Assembly (NCBI GenBank): GCA_025531455.1
Contig: JAMYHL010000071.1
Coordinates: forward strand, 1 to 64,000
Direction: 5' to 3'
Length of the DNA: 64,000 nt
From: Apiotrichum sp. Y4204
Lineage: Eukaryota > Basidiomycota > Tremellomycetes > Trichosporonales > Trichosporonaceae
The notes under the pieces were generated by a model that searched no databases, was not told where the DNA came from, and saw only the letters and a program-made list of their open reading frames with translations. Of the stretch, positions 21,056-31,153 are shown piece by piece; the stretch's first letter is position 1, and the number at the start of each line of letters is the position of its first letter. The translations under genes and the position numbers were made by a program.

Positions 21056-23364
21056 TGCCTCAAGAGCGAGTGAACAGGTTTCCAAAGCTCACAAGAAAAC
21101 CGCACTCCATGCGGCACTTTGATTCATGCCGTACACGCAGATCTGGAGACCCTTGGGGTGTTTGAACGAGTAGTGTGACATTAGTGTGTCTTTGTCATCG
21201 CCGCCTTGCCTTGCGAGATTGGGTTTGTTGAAGTTGCAGGGGAAGGAGGCATACGACGTGTGTCGGCGAGAACATTCTGCCGACCGTAGAGCTTCGAGGC
21301 CTCTGTCCAGCAGGTTATGCACTCTTGTATGCCATAAGGTCGCGTCGCAGTGCAAGGGGGGGAAGGGGTCAGTGGACATGATGTTCCCTGCTGTGACACA
21401 CTGCCGCAGTCCGCCAGGTGATCTAGCTCACCATTCCGGTGGAAGCTGTGGACGAAAGAGTGGTATCGCACAAAGAAAGTGCACTCGATCGGAATGGCTG
21501 TGCACAATGTCCGCACACTCCAACGCGACAGGGTTAAGCGATACGACAGGCACCCGGCTGGAAACGGGGTGTCTGAGGTGCAGCAGGACCTCGCACTGCC
21601 ATGCCTGCCTTGGGCAGTGAAGTGTGAATGGGCGGGCGGTCATTGGTGACGGTAAACGGGTAGTTGGTGACGGTAAACGGGTAACTGGCGGGGTGTGCGA
21701 GGAACAGTGAGAGGAGGCTTGGCAGTTGACAGTGTCAGTTGCAGCAGTGGTTAATAGCCGCCCTCGGCAGATAGTGAGATTAGCCAAGCGGAGGGAATGG
21801 TCAACGACAGTATCGGCATCTCAGATAAGGTTTAAGCGCATGTGTCACCAGAGCGCGGAGTTTCCAACCCTGTGGAGCGAGTTTGAAATGGGTCACGAGG
21901 TGTTTAAGTATATCGCCAGGTCTGCCAGACGGCCAGAGTGGACATGTGCTGTCATGACGCGTTTGGGCGTCCGGGCTCTGGGGTCGGCGACTTTTTCCCT
22001 CAATGCCCACACCACTCGGACGGGGATCCGAACAACAGCGGCAAAGGGCTCTCGGGGTGTGGATGTGCCTCTCAAGACGGGGCAGTTTGCAGTCAGCGTC
22101 AGCGATCAGCGAGCTTCCGCGGTGCAGAGAGCCATGCAGACTATGCACCACCCGCGGCCGTTCCTACCTCCAAGCTCTGGGAGCCCCTGTGACGATGACC
22201 AGGGCTCACAGCTGGGTCAAGTAGCCGTTCCGCCATTCCGTCCTCGACCGCCTGGCAGAGATCTGCATTTGCATGTCCCCACAATGGTGACTGACCGCCG
22301 CTTAGCCCCACTTCGAACCTGTGCCTTGTCTGTTGCATTGGATGTAGTTCCACCACAAGGTGCCTGTGGATCATCGACCGAACAAGAAGGTGGGTTCACG
22401 GGGCGGAAGGCGGCACGGGAGTTGTGGTGGAGCAGATCTGCCACGATCCCGAAGCCGGCACACTTTACTGTAAGTCGCTGCATTTCCCCATTCGAGAATA
22501 CATGGGCCGAACGTCGGCGGCGACAGTGACCGTTCACATCTCTAGGTGGGCGGATCGTAACGAATGTAAAGCATGGTCCGTTGGTTGTCTCAGAGATCTC
22601 TGTCCGGCAACTTGACCTCGAGAATACGTCCTTCTTCCAGAGTTTCGTCTCCGCTGGTCCCGCAAGGCTTTCCAGGAGGCCAGGAGCTTGAGGCGAACGC
22701 ATTAGGGCCGGGGTGAGATGCGACGTATCATGTCTGTTGTAACTCGGAGATCGGAGAGGGAGCGATACATGGCATGGGGCTACAGTTTGTGAGCTGTCAG
22801 TGATGGGGCGATACAAAGTGTGAAGCACTGTCTTGGGTTTCTGGTGGTAAGTAGCCCACATCCGAGTGTCTGTTGTCATCCTGTCGCGAGAGCGTCTCAA
22901 ACTCCAGCTTTCCCACCCGCAGAGGCCGAGCTCAGGAGCTACATTGAGTCCATCGGCCACTCCATCACGGTTCCGGAAAAGTGGGGAGGGGAGGGGGCAG
23001 AACTAGACAATCAGGATGCACCTGAATAGTGCGAGCTCGTCACGGGTGGTGAAGAATTGAGAGTTGAGTGGGGCATATGGCTGGTCTATACACCCCATCA
23101 TGAATGACGATATGACGGTGTAGCCCTTGGACGTCGCGATGCAAGTGACCTTCGCACATCGATGAAAAGACCGTACAGCAAAAGCACAATTCGGTTGAAG
23201 ACGCGACGGCGCGTCCAAAGCTCAAAGTCAAGCCGAGGCCTGGTGGCTCGCCCGGCTTGCAAAGTCATGGCGTACGTATGGCGTCATGGGGTAGAATGCA
23301 TGCGACGAGACTTTCGGCGATAGTGTTAGCGCCGACGCCAACAGACCACGTGGCCACTTTATGC

Positions 23365-23395
23365 AAACGCCGAAATAGGGTGTCGGCGTTTTTTT
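23365..23395. terminator. perfect 9-bp hairpin followed by T7
   Basis: AAACGCCGA at 23365-23373 and TCGGCGTTT at 23383-23391 are exact inverted repeats around a 9-nt loop, and the second arm runs into seven Ts. It resembles an intrinsic or Pol III terminator. No small RNA gene next to it could be identified. Confidence 0.35.
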
Positions 23396-23791
23396 GAAAA
23401 ATGCACTTGGATGATTTTCTCTTGGGGGTGATTATCAGTGACTCTAGCGGTGGCCAGGCGGACGAGGACTGCCTGGCTGTGGATTAGCTGACTGGGAATG
23501 GCTGGTGATTATGGTGGTAGAGGAGCCAGGCTGGGAGCTCCACTGAGAGGGAGCGACTCTCACTGGACTGGCTGGGTGGGATTGGGATCCCCGCTGGACT
23601 GGGCTGGGGGCGGCAGTTCGCTGGACCGTCGCTGGACTCTGCATGCTGGTGCTGGCTCTGGCTCTGGCTGCTCGCGGTGCTCGCTGCTCGACTTGTGCCC
23701 TTCACTGTTGGAACTTCCACCAACCGTCAAGTCCAAAAAAAGCCAGTGCGTTCATCGTCACCAAGAGGGTATCCGCTGACCATTGCAGAAG

Positions 23792-24928
23792 ATGGGTGTA
23801 CGTCGCGCGCGAACACGAGCCCGGGAATCGAGAACGTTGAGCTGACCTGCATAGCGTGTCATTCGTGCCCAGAGGAAGTCGGGTGGGATCTTCAAGTCCC
23901 ACACGCACCACAACAAGAACCCTGCTCGCCACAGGAACCTTGACTTCGCCGAGAAGAACGGCTACATCCGTGGTGTCGTCCGTGAGATCATCCACGACGC
24001 TGGCCGGTGAGTGTCCGACTCTACGGAGGGAGCGCGTGAACGGAGCGAATTTTTGGTGGAGATGGACGACCCTCGGTGTACCTCGCGAGACGGACCGCAT
24101 CGACCGCGAAGCGTGACGGAGAGCGAAGGAGGACTTGGCGAGCGGATGGCAGAGTCTCACGCGAGTCGAACCTGTCGTCGTGCATGCGCGGAGGACGGAG
24201 AATGAGACGGCCGAGACTGGTGTTGCGCTCCCTGTTGAGACTGGTGGCGTGAACGTTTGCTAATCCCACAGTGGTGCTCCCCTCGCGACCGTCGTCTTCC
24301 GTGACCCCTACCGCTACAAGCTCCGCAAGGAGACCTTCATCGCGGCTGAGGGTGTCTCGACCGGCTCGTTCATCTACGCCGGCAAGAAGGCCGCCCTTTC
24401 CATCGGCAACATCCTCCCCCTCGGCTCGTGCCCTGAGGGTACCATCGTTTTCAACGTCGAGGAGAAGGTCGGTGACCGCGGAGCCATTGCCCGTACCTCG
24501 GGCAACTACGCCACCATCATTGGCCACAACGAGGACGGCAAGACCCGTATCCGTCTCCCCTCCGGCGCCAAGAAGACTGTCTCCTCGCGCGCCCGTGCTA
24601 CCGTCGGTGTCGCCGCCGGTGGTGGCCGTGTCGACAAGCCCTTCCTCAAGGCTGGTCGCAAGTACCACGCCATGCGCGCCAAGCGCAACTCGTGGCCTCG
24701 CACTCGTGGTGTTGCTATGAACCCCGTCGACCACCCCCACGGTGGTGGTAACCACCAGGTAAGCCTGAGTCTTTGGCCCGTCTGTCTGGCCACAGCCGCT
24801 AACATCCACAGCACATTGGTCACGCTTCGACCATGGCTCGCGACGCCCCCGCTGGTCAGAAGGCCGGTCTCATTGCTGCCAGGCGTACGGGTAAGGTCCG
24901 CGGTACCCTGCAGCAGAAGGACGCTTAA
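23792..24928 (+). CDS. RPL2: 60S ribosomal protein L2 (uL2, human L8)
   Basis: Exons 23792-23797, 23855-24006, 24272-24758 and 24812-24928 give 253 residues, the normal length. The first coding exon is 6 nt (Met-Gly) and splices to [20 protein letters not shown]. Further landmarks are [37 protein letters not shown], and [13 protein letters not shown] then HIGHAST, the conserved loop that reaches the peptidyl transferase centre. Intron 3 splits that loop between Gln and His. Intron 2 is 265 nt, long for this genome and worth checking for a snoRNA. Confidence 0.96.
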
Positions 24929-25776
24929 ACGGCGTTCTTCATTGACGAGGTTGATACTATGTATGTGGGTGACACTATGGCTGCACACCGGACAGTACAG
25001 GGCAGTTGGGGAAGGGGAACAGTTGGCGGCAGGCCCAGTGGTTTCGGGAACGTTTCTGGATCTCTACCAGCGCGGATCTGGTATAAACAACGAGCAATAC
25101 GCTGCTTGATTGGCGCACTAACATCACTTATAAGATTGCATCGGAGAGAGCTGAGGGAGGGTGTGTCAACAAACATGTGAGGCATAGACTGGCATTCAGA
25201 TAGTCAGACGTTGATATAACGGCGCGCGTTGCACAAGAAGCTTCAACCGCAATCGCTCGCTCAACGATGGCTGCTCGCACGACACCCTATCCTGCATGCT
25301 GCACGCTGCTTTGTACTGCTCTACATGCACGTAGATACCGTAGATACGACGCTCTGCTTGCGCTGGATCTGCAGACCGACCGATGACAGCTTGACAGGCT
25401 GCCGCATCACGCAGACGATATCAATGATCTCATAGACGCTTGGGGGGCTCAAACGTTGCTGGGTGGCAAAGTTGAATGTTCATGTATTGTTACGTAAATT
25501 TTGCCCGCTTCATGTGCCACATTCACTATTCACTGTCTGGCTGTGCGAAACGCCGCTATTGCCGGGCACCGTGCTGGTTGTCCCTCAGCTTCTCGTAGAA
25601 TTCCGCACAGTTGAGTGAGAGACCCGCTACAGTGGTGGTGGTGGCCTGCATGCGCCAGGTGGTGGTGGTGGAGCACAGCTTTTGGAGCCGTTCTTGTGCG
25701 ATTCGTTTCTCCAACCCTCCCCTACTTCATTCATCTTCACTAAAACTACCCGTTCGGTGGAAGAAGACCATACACA
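24929..25776. promoter_or_regulatory. intergenic region with RPS12 promoter
   Basis: These 848 bp hold the RPL2 3' region and the RPS12 promoter. A GGTGGTGG/GGTGGTGGTGG pair occurs near 25631-25675 just before the RPS12 5' UTR. No other gene is seen. Confidence 0.45.
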
Positions 25777-26262
25777 ATGTCTGACGCCGGTTCCAACGCT
25801 TCCAACGTCGAGGTCGAGCAGGTCGAGGTCGCCGCCTCGTCGGGCCCCATGTCCGTCGAGGCCGCCCTCGAGCAGGTCGTCAAGACTGCCCTTGTCGTGA
25901 GTATCTAGACTCCGCACATGAGTTTTGTACTCTGTACTCACTCGCAGCACGACGGTCTTGCCCGTGGTCTCCGCGAGTCTGCCAAGGCGCTCGACAAGCG
26001 CGAGGCGCACCTCTGTGTCCTTGTCGAGACTGTCACCGAGGCCGAGTACTCGAAGCTCATTGAGGCCCTCTGCGCCGAGCACAACATCCAGCTCATCAAG
26101 GTCTCGGACGCCAAGGTCCTCGGCCAGTGGGCCGGTCTCTCCAAGATTGACCGTGAGGGCAAGCCCCGCAAGGTCGTCGGCTGCTCGTGCGTCGTCGTCA
26201 CCAACTACGGTGCCGAGACCCCTGGCCTCCAGGTCCTCCTCGACTACTTCAAGTCGCGCTAA
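25777..26262 (+). CDS. RPS12: 40S ribosomal protein S12 (eS12)
   Basis: Exons 25777-25896 and 25948-26262 give 144 residues. eS12 is an L7Ae-fold protein of the small-subunit beak. The core reads [83 protein letters not shown] and ends LDYFKSR. The N-terminus is acidic and Ser-rich, as in fungal homologues. The single intron falls after ALV, in phase 0. Confidence 0.96.
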
Positions 26263-26599
26263 GCGGCTTGGTCTGCGGCACCGCTGTTTGAGACCTATGC
26301 GAGGTGAGTCTTGGTTTATCTCTCTGCTTCTCCGCTTTTCATGATGAATATGGGACTCCCTCTTCGCATCCATGAGTGTCGACAACCCCCTTGGAATCGA
26401 ACCTACCTCTTACGAGGACCTCCGTTGTCTGAATACGAATACCCCTTGATTGATCATTTCTTTTGGTGAACCCCAAGCTGACAATTAGTATCAGCACTTG
26501 CTTTATCCGTGTAGTAGTAGAATGGCAATGCACAGTCGTTGGTAGCATCTAATTGTTTGTTGAACAACAGCTACAATGATAGAGGTGGATCACTTATAC
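26263..26599. other. convergent 3' intergenic region
   Basis: This lies between the RPS12 and GPI10 stop codons. It contains an isolated B-box-like GGTTCGATTCC on the minus strand near 26391-26401, which does not fold into a tRNA. No gene is called. Confidence 0.45.
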
Positions 26600-28559
26600 C
26601 TATACTGATCCCGGTTTGGCAGCGGGCTCGTCCCTTACCCAGACTCTAACACCCCCGCGCCGTTTGTCTTCATCCTGCGCGACATCAAAGCCATTCCAGA
26701 GACTAGCGGCCTCGCGGTATCCATGGGCCGCCAACGCTTCTCGGACGGATACACGTTGACTTGCGGGACCAAGAGGCTCAGTGTCATCGAGGAGGCAGCC
26801 GAACAGGACAACATGCGAGGGGAACTCGGACGCAGGTGTTGCTGGTGTGGGGGTTAACATCTGCGGTGGGTATGGAAACTGGTCCTGGAGATACGACACG
26901 GGCGCATCGTAGAAGGCGTCTTGCTGAGTCTTGTGCTTGTCGATTGATTCTACGAGTGGAGGTTCACACGTGAGGAACCATCCGTCTATACCACCGAGGT
27001 GGCTCGCCCATGGTGTTGAATGGCATGGCATCAGAACCACAAGTTTCGTGACAGGACCAAACCGTCCTTCACGGAGATCATTCATGACGGACACTTGCGC
27101 ACCGCCGTGGAAGATGTTGAGGTAAAAGTAGGGCAGTAATGGTGCGAGGAGGATAAAGGAGAATGTCGCTGGGCTCAGGCGGAAATACTGTCGGAACGCC
27201 ATTAAAAGGGATTCGCAGCCCATTGCCATTGGCGCATATGTGCGCTGAAGAGCTGGTATCGCAAACAGCAGCAGGAGAGGAAGAAGAGGGTGGACAAACC
27301 GCCATTCAGAGTGTGGAGAGAGCGAGAGAACTGCAATGGTGACGGTGATGACGCGGGCAAGGGTCCTCATTGCTAGCGGCCTGTCCAAAGCTGCCAACCG
27401 CGCCGGAAGCCGTGAAGAAGGCAGTAGTGACGCGGCAAACCCTTGACCCCACCAGTACCAGATGGGGAAAAGAAGGATGGGCAGCGACTGTGTAAGATGA
27501 TACAACAGACCCGTTGAACCATAAAACGACGCAATGTTGAGGACGACATTGCGATGGAAGAAGGACAGAACGGGAATGATGAGACGGCCAGCCATCAGCC
27601 AGTCCACATATGTGGAGAGGAGGAGAACCGAAACACTGCTGTCAGCTTGAAATGATTGATGAGTGTCTTACCCTCCAAGTAATGTCTTGCCTAGAAGGCC
27701 AAGCACGCCGACGAGCCCGTTCTGTTGCCACTCAAAGGTACTCTGAGCCACATGAAGACATGCCCAGAAAGCAATCATTGTGGGTCGCACGCAGAGTGAG
27801 AGCGATGCGAGGGCAGCGGCTGCAACCACGTTCCCGGTCCTGATGTCAGCTCAGCCATGCCAACGACGTACGAGGCGTTTGGTGGGTCATCGACGCGATC
27901 CATTTCAGAGTAGTTGTGCCGCCGAGCAGCTTCAACCTTCTTGCCTTGCCGCGTGACTCGGTTGTTGCTCAGGGGGTAATAGTACACAGCCATAACGGTG
28001 AGAAGCGTCTCCGGGGAGGTGGACAGCGCACGGGGGAGGAGATAGCCATGGAAGAGTGAAGTCAACGACAGGAAGAGCTGGAAATCAGTGACCGCGTGGT
28101 AGTAGCGATCCGAGACTCACAGCCAGGGGTGCTGAGCGGCGTCCGAGGATCTTTCCCGCCAGTCGGAAGGTATAGTAGTCTGTCAGTGCTGCGAGAACGA
28201 CGCCGACAGCGCGAGGGGCAAGCGTCTGCAATGTCAGCCTCGTCCAACAAGACACGTACAATGAGGCATGTCTCGTCCAGGCCGAATCGGCGCAACAGAT
28301 CATACACGACCACAAACACGCCGGGCCAGATCCATCCTCGGAGCCGGCCGCCCGCGACGACATGGTTCCACCACGTATCGCTGCTCCCGGGAGGTAGCGG
28401 GAGATCGCGCCATTCCCACGTCAGGTATCCCGACCCAAAAACGGTCGCGTGCGCGGGTTCAAAGGCCTGGTAGAACTCGTCGGGCTGGAAAAACGTGTGC
28501 GGAAGGAGGAGGGAGAGAGAGCGCACTCCCAGCGCTACGACGAGTGCTCGGGGGATCAT
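26600..28559 (-). CDS. GPI10: GPI mannosyltransferase 3 (Gpi10/PIG-B)
   Basis: Exons 28260-28559, 28121-28225, 27872-28077, 27672-27839 and 26600-27638 give 605 residues. The enzyme adds the third mannose to the GPI anchor precursor on the lumenal side of the ER. It is a multi-pass GT22 protein with the lumenal HTFFQPDEFYQAFEPAH loop (conserved PDE), GYLTWEWRDLP, the STSPETLLTVMAVYYYPL segment, a long hydrophobic middle, SEWRFVHPLLPLLLLF and the PIG-B signature LMPCHSTPWASH at about residue 460. PIG-B rather than the related Smp3 or Alg9/Alg12 is favoured by MPCHSTP. The gene is single copy in the window and convergent with RPS12. Confidence 0.9.
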
Positions 28560-28990
28560 GTCATGCGTGAGGGTAGGGGCGAGTGTTATGGGATGGTGAG
28601 TTGGTGAATAAGTGAGAACAACATCATCGGATCATCGCCTTGCCATCATCATCAGAGGTTGGCGACAGTTGTGCGGCGATGACGCCGCCTATTTGGAGAG
28701 GTGTGGGGCTCCACATCCGATACCAACTGGATAGCATTTGTAATCCAAACTGTACTGAAACAGGCCTTTCCCATTAGACTTCACGAGCACGGTATGAGTA
28801 ACGTGAATTCAGACCTCCTCGTTTCTTTGAGCCGGTCCCGGCCCGCTCCATTCCGCTCTCCCATACCGTTGTCATCAAGCCTGGTAACATCGTTATCTCG
28901 TATCTTATCATCGCAGACCGGAATCAATAACGCCGTGTCTGGGGGTGTATGGCTTTTCTATGTTCTATCACAGTAACCCACAGCCTGACC
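28560..28990. promoter_or_regulatory. GPI10 promoter / GH16 3' region
   Basis: These 431 bp lie between two minus-strand genes. Upstream of GPI10 there is a GATGATGATGATGG-like ATCATCATC tract at about 28620-28655. No other gene is seen. Confidence 0.4.
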
Positions 28991-30717
28991 TTAGAGGGAC
29001 TCTTGGACGGCCTTGAGAATCAGGACGATCATGACCCAGAGCCCGAGAGCAGCGAGTGTCTTGGTGCCGCCGTCGGCCGCGACTCTCCTGCGTGCCCCCG
29101 ACTTGGAGAGACTACTGCCAGCGCCAGCAGACACGGAATCGTGAGACGCCTGGTAGACCTTGATCGAGTTGATCAGCATGACCGTGTTTGCGAGGTTGGC
29201 TGGGTTGGCAATACGCTCGAGACAGGTTCCGGGGCAGCGCGAGTCTGTGAGTCAGCGGCTGGTTATGTAGTCGAGTGCAGTGTGCCTGGGTAATTCACTA
29301 GAGTACGTGCTGCCGGCCCAATCGCCTGCTCGTCAGTGTTGGGGTAGTGACAATGGGCCCACCGCAGAGGTTGACGTTCAAGATGATCGTGGCGGGCTTG
29401 AAGTAGACGAAGGGATCGCATCCCCATCGCCTAAACGCCGCAACTGGGGTTCCCCAGGTACGAGGCTCGGGGCTTGAGGTGGAGATGCTAAAGTCAGAGA
29501 AGCCTTCTTGTTGGGAAGAACGTACTCTGCGGGAATGGATCCCCTCGGCCAGTTCCCTGTTGTCATTTAACCCTGCCTTCCGGGTATTTGTTTATTCCTT
29601 CGTTATTCCTTTCATGATTTTCTGTTCACGTACACATCCGTATGCCCTCTCCATCCCAGAGCAGGGCAAATACCCCACCCCCTCCCCTGTTGAAGCCATC
29701 TCCGTAGGAGCCCTCGGAATCCGAGACGATTCCACAGCCTGTTCCACTGCCGCCGGCCCCGCGCGACGACGCGTCACAGTTCCGAGCGACCACGGTGCCG
29801 CTGAACGACTCGTCCTGCGTAATCTGGCACCCGGGGCTCGTGTGACTGATGTCAATGTGTCCGAAGAGGTGTATTCCTCACACGGTCATTTGGCTGCGGG
29901 GTGTGAGTCGTCTCTAGTCCTCTCCCGGGGCAGCACTTACTTCCTGCTCGCCTCATGCACGCCCTCGACGATGTCAATCTCTCCCGCATACGGCCACTGC
30001 TTTTCCGCCCCCAAAAGCCAGACTAGTAATCAGCAAAGCGCGCAGCTCAATCCGCAGAAAAGAAGGCTTACTCGCGGGCCAGACCCCACATCCCCTGGGA
30101 AGCAGCGCCACGTCAAACAGGAAGAGTCCGCCACCATAGACCGCCTTGGAGGAGATGCGCACAGAGTTGCGATTCTGGCCCGGGGAAAGAGTCGCCCAGT
30201 GCTCCGCTTGGATCCCGGGCGTTCCCGCCCGTGTCCAGAAGGCCAGGCCCGATCCAAAAGCACTTTGGCGGTCCACATAGCTTGAATCAGCGGGAATTAT
30301 TCTCAATTTTCTCCTCCAACTCAGGTGCTCACTTCACAGCTGCTCGTCAGTATCAGAGGTAAAACGACGCACTGCACATACCTCCATTACTGGGGTCTTA
30401 GAAGGGTTAGCAAGTAGTAAGCTGCCTCGCCTCTGATCCCTGCCACTGACCTTTCTGGCTGAAAAAGTCGAATCTGGTGTCAATCCACGCTCTCCCGACA
30501 TGCTCATACCCTTCGAAGAAGGATGATCCCTCGTAGGACTTTTGAAGTTTGAAGCTCATCACTTGCTGAGGGAGAGAGCGGAGCTCAACACAGTCTCGGG
30601 GAGACACTCAGCGGCTCGCCGTGTTGTCGACAGGGCGCAGGGTGAATCTACACTGCAGATTGAGGTCGGAACGGCAATCAACGCCACGAGTGCGCGGCTG
30701 ATGAACCTTGGCTTGAC
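28991..30717 (-). CDS. glycoside hydrolase family 16 (beta-glucanase type), membrane-anchored; start codon unclear
   Basis: Twelve exons join in phase: 30652-30717, 30451-30565, 30382-30396, 30333-30339, 30072-30280, 29941-30022, 29882-29893, 29634-29845, 29526-29556, 29363-29487, 29299-29325, 28991-29244. The product is about 384 residues. GH16 enzymes cleave or remodel beta-1,3/1,4-glucans. The catalytic E-x-D-x-x-E is GEIDIVEGVHE (about residues 151-161), preceded by GCGVWPAIWLLG and followed by HTSPGCQI. The N-terminal exon encodes a signal peptide (ALVALIAVPTSICS) and the C-terminus ends in a single hydrophobic span (LAALGLWVMIVLILKAVQ). Three exons are 15, 7 and 12 nt. The signal-peptide exon has GTC where the first ATG is expected and an in-frame TAA 12 bases upstream. 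Confidence 0.78.
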
Positions 30718-31153
30718 GGTTGGTGTTTGTTAACGAAACGAGACGCAGGATGGGGGGCAAAGACGGACGAGAGGATGCGAGTCTGGGGGGAATGGGAGGG
30801 AAAGTGAGGGGCGAGCACCGCTCCTCATGGCGCTTTAATACCTGGAGACTGGACAGAACCGCGCGGACGAGGTTACAAGGGTTTGCATGAGAAGTCGTGA
30901 AGAGAAGAGATGGGGGATGTTGTTATGTTGAGACCTTTGTTTTCGGGGGTTCCCATGGATCAATTTGTAAAGAGTGATCGTCTGTGCGTAGGCTTCCGTG
31001 CACCAGCATTCCGGCGACAACGGGAATCAAGAATCATGTCAGTGGTTCTCGCAGCAATGCCGCAGTCTTCCGAAAGATGCGCTCTTGATTGATGATTGAT
31101 GATACCATGTGGCCACACGACTAGCTGCATCTCTCCTGCATAATCCGCTTCGC
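30718..31153. promoter_or_regulatory. GH16 promoter region
   Basis: These 436 bp lie between the GH16 signal exon and the Myb gene stop. TATTAAAG on the minus strand (30833-30840) is a likely TATA element about 120 bp before the signal-peptide exon. An ATG at about 30829 (minus) follows it but is not in frame with the signal peptide without splicing. Confidence 0.4.

Larger units (their letters stand above)
20915..23791. other. 2.9 kb gene-free stretch
   Basis: It contains the LPMO promoter, a long region of short overlapping frames, a perfect hairpin with a T run (23365-23395) and, at its right, the RPL2 promoter. Two opposed frames of about 250 codons near 21.7-23.0 kb overlap and lack introns or domains, so I do not call them genes. 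Confidence 0.45.

Noticed and set aside
21726..22960. Two opposed open frames of 267 and 247 codons
   Set aside because: They overlap on opposite strands, have no recognisable domain and no intron signals, while nearly every verified gene here is intron-rich. They look like chance frames in GC-rich DNA.
26385..26420. B-box-like GGTTCGATTCC on the minus strand
   Set aside because: The flanking bases do not form a T stem or an acceptor stem, so it is not a tRNA.
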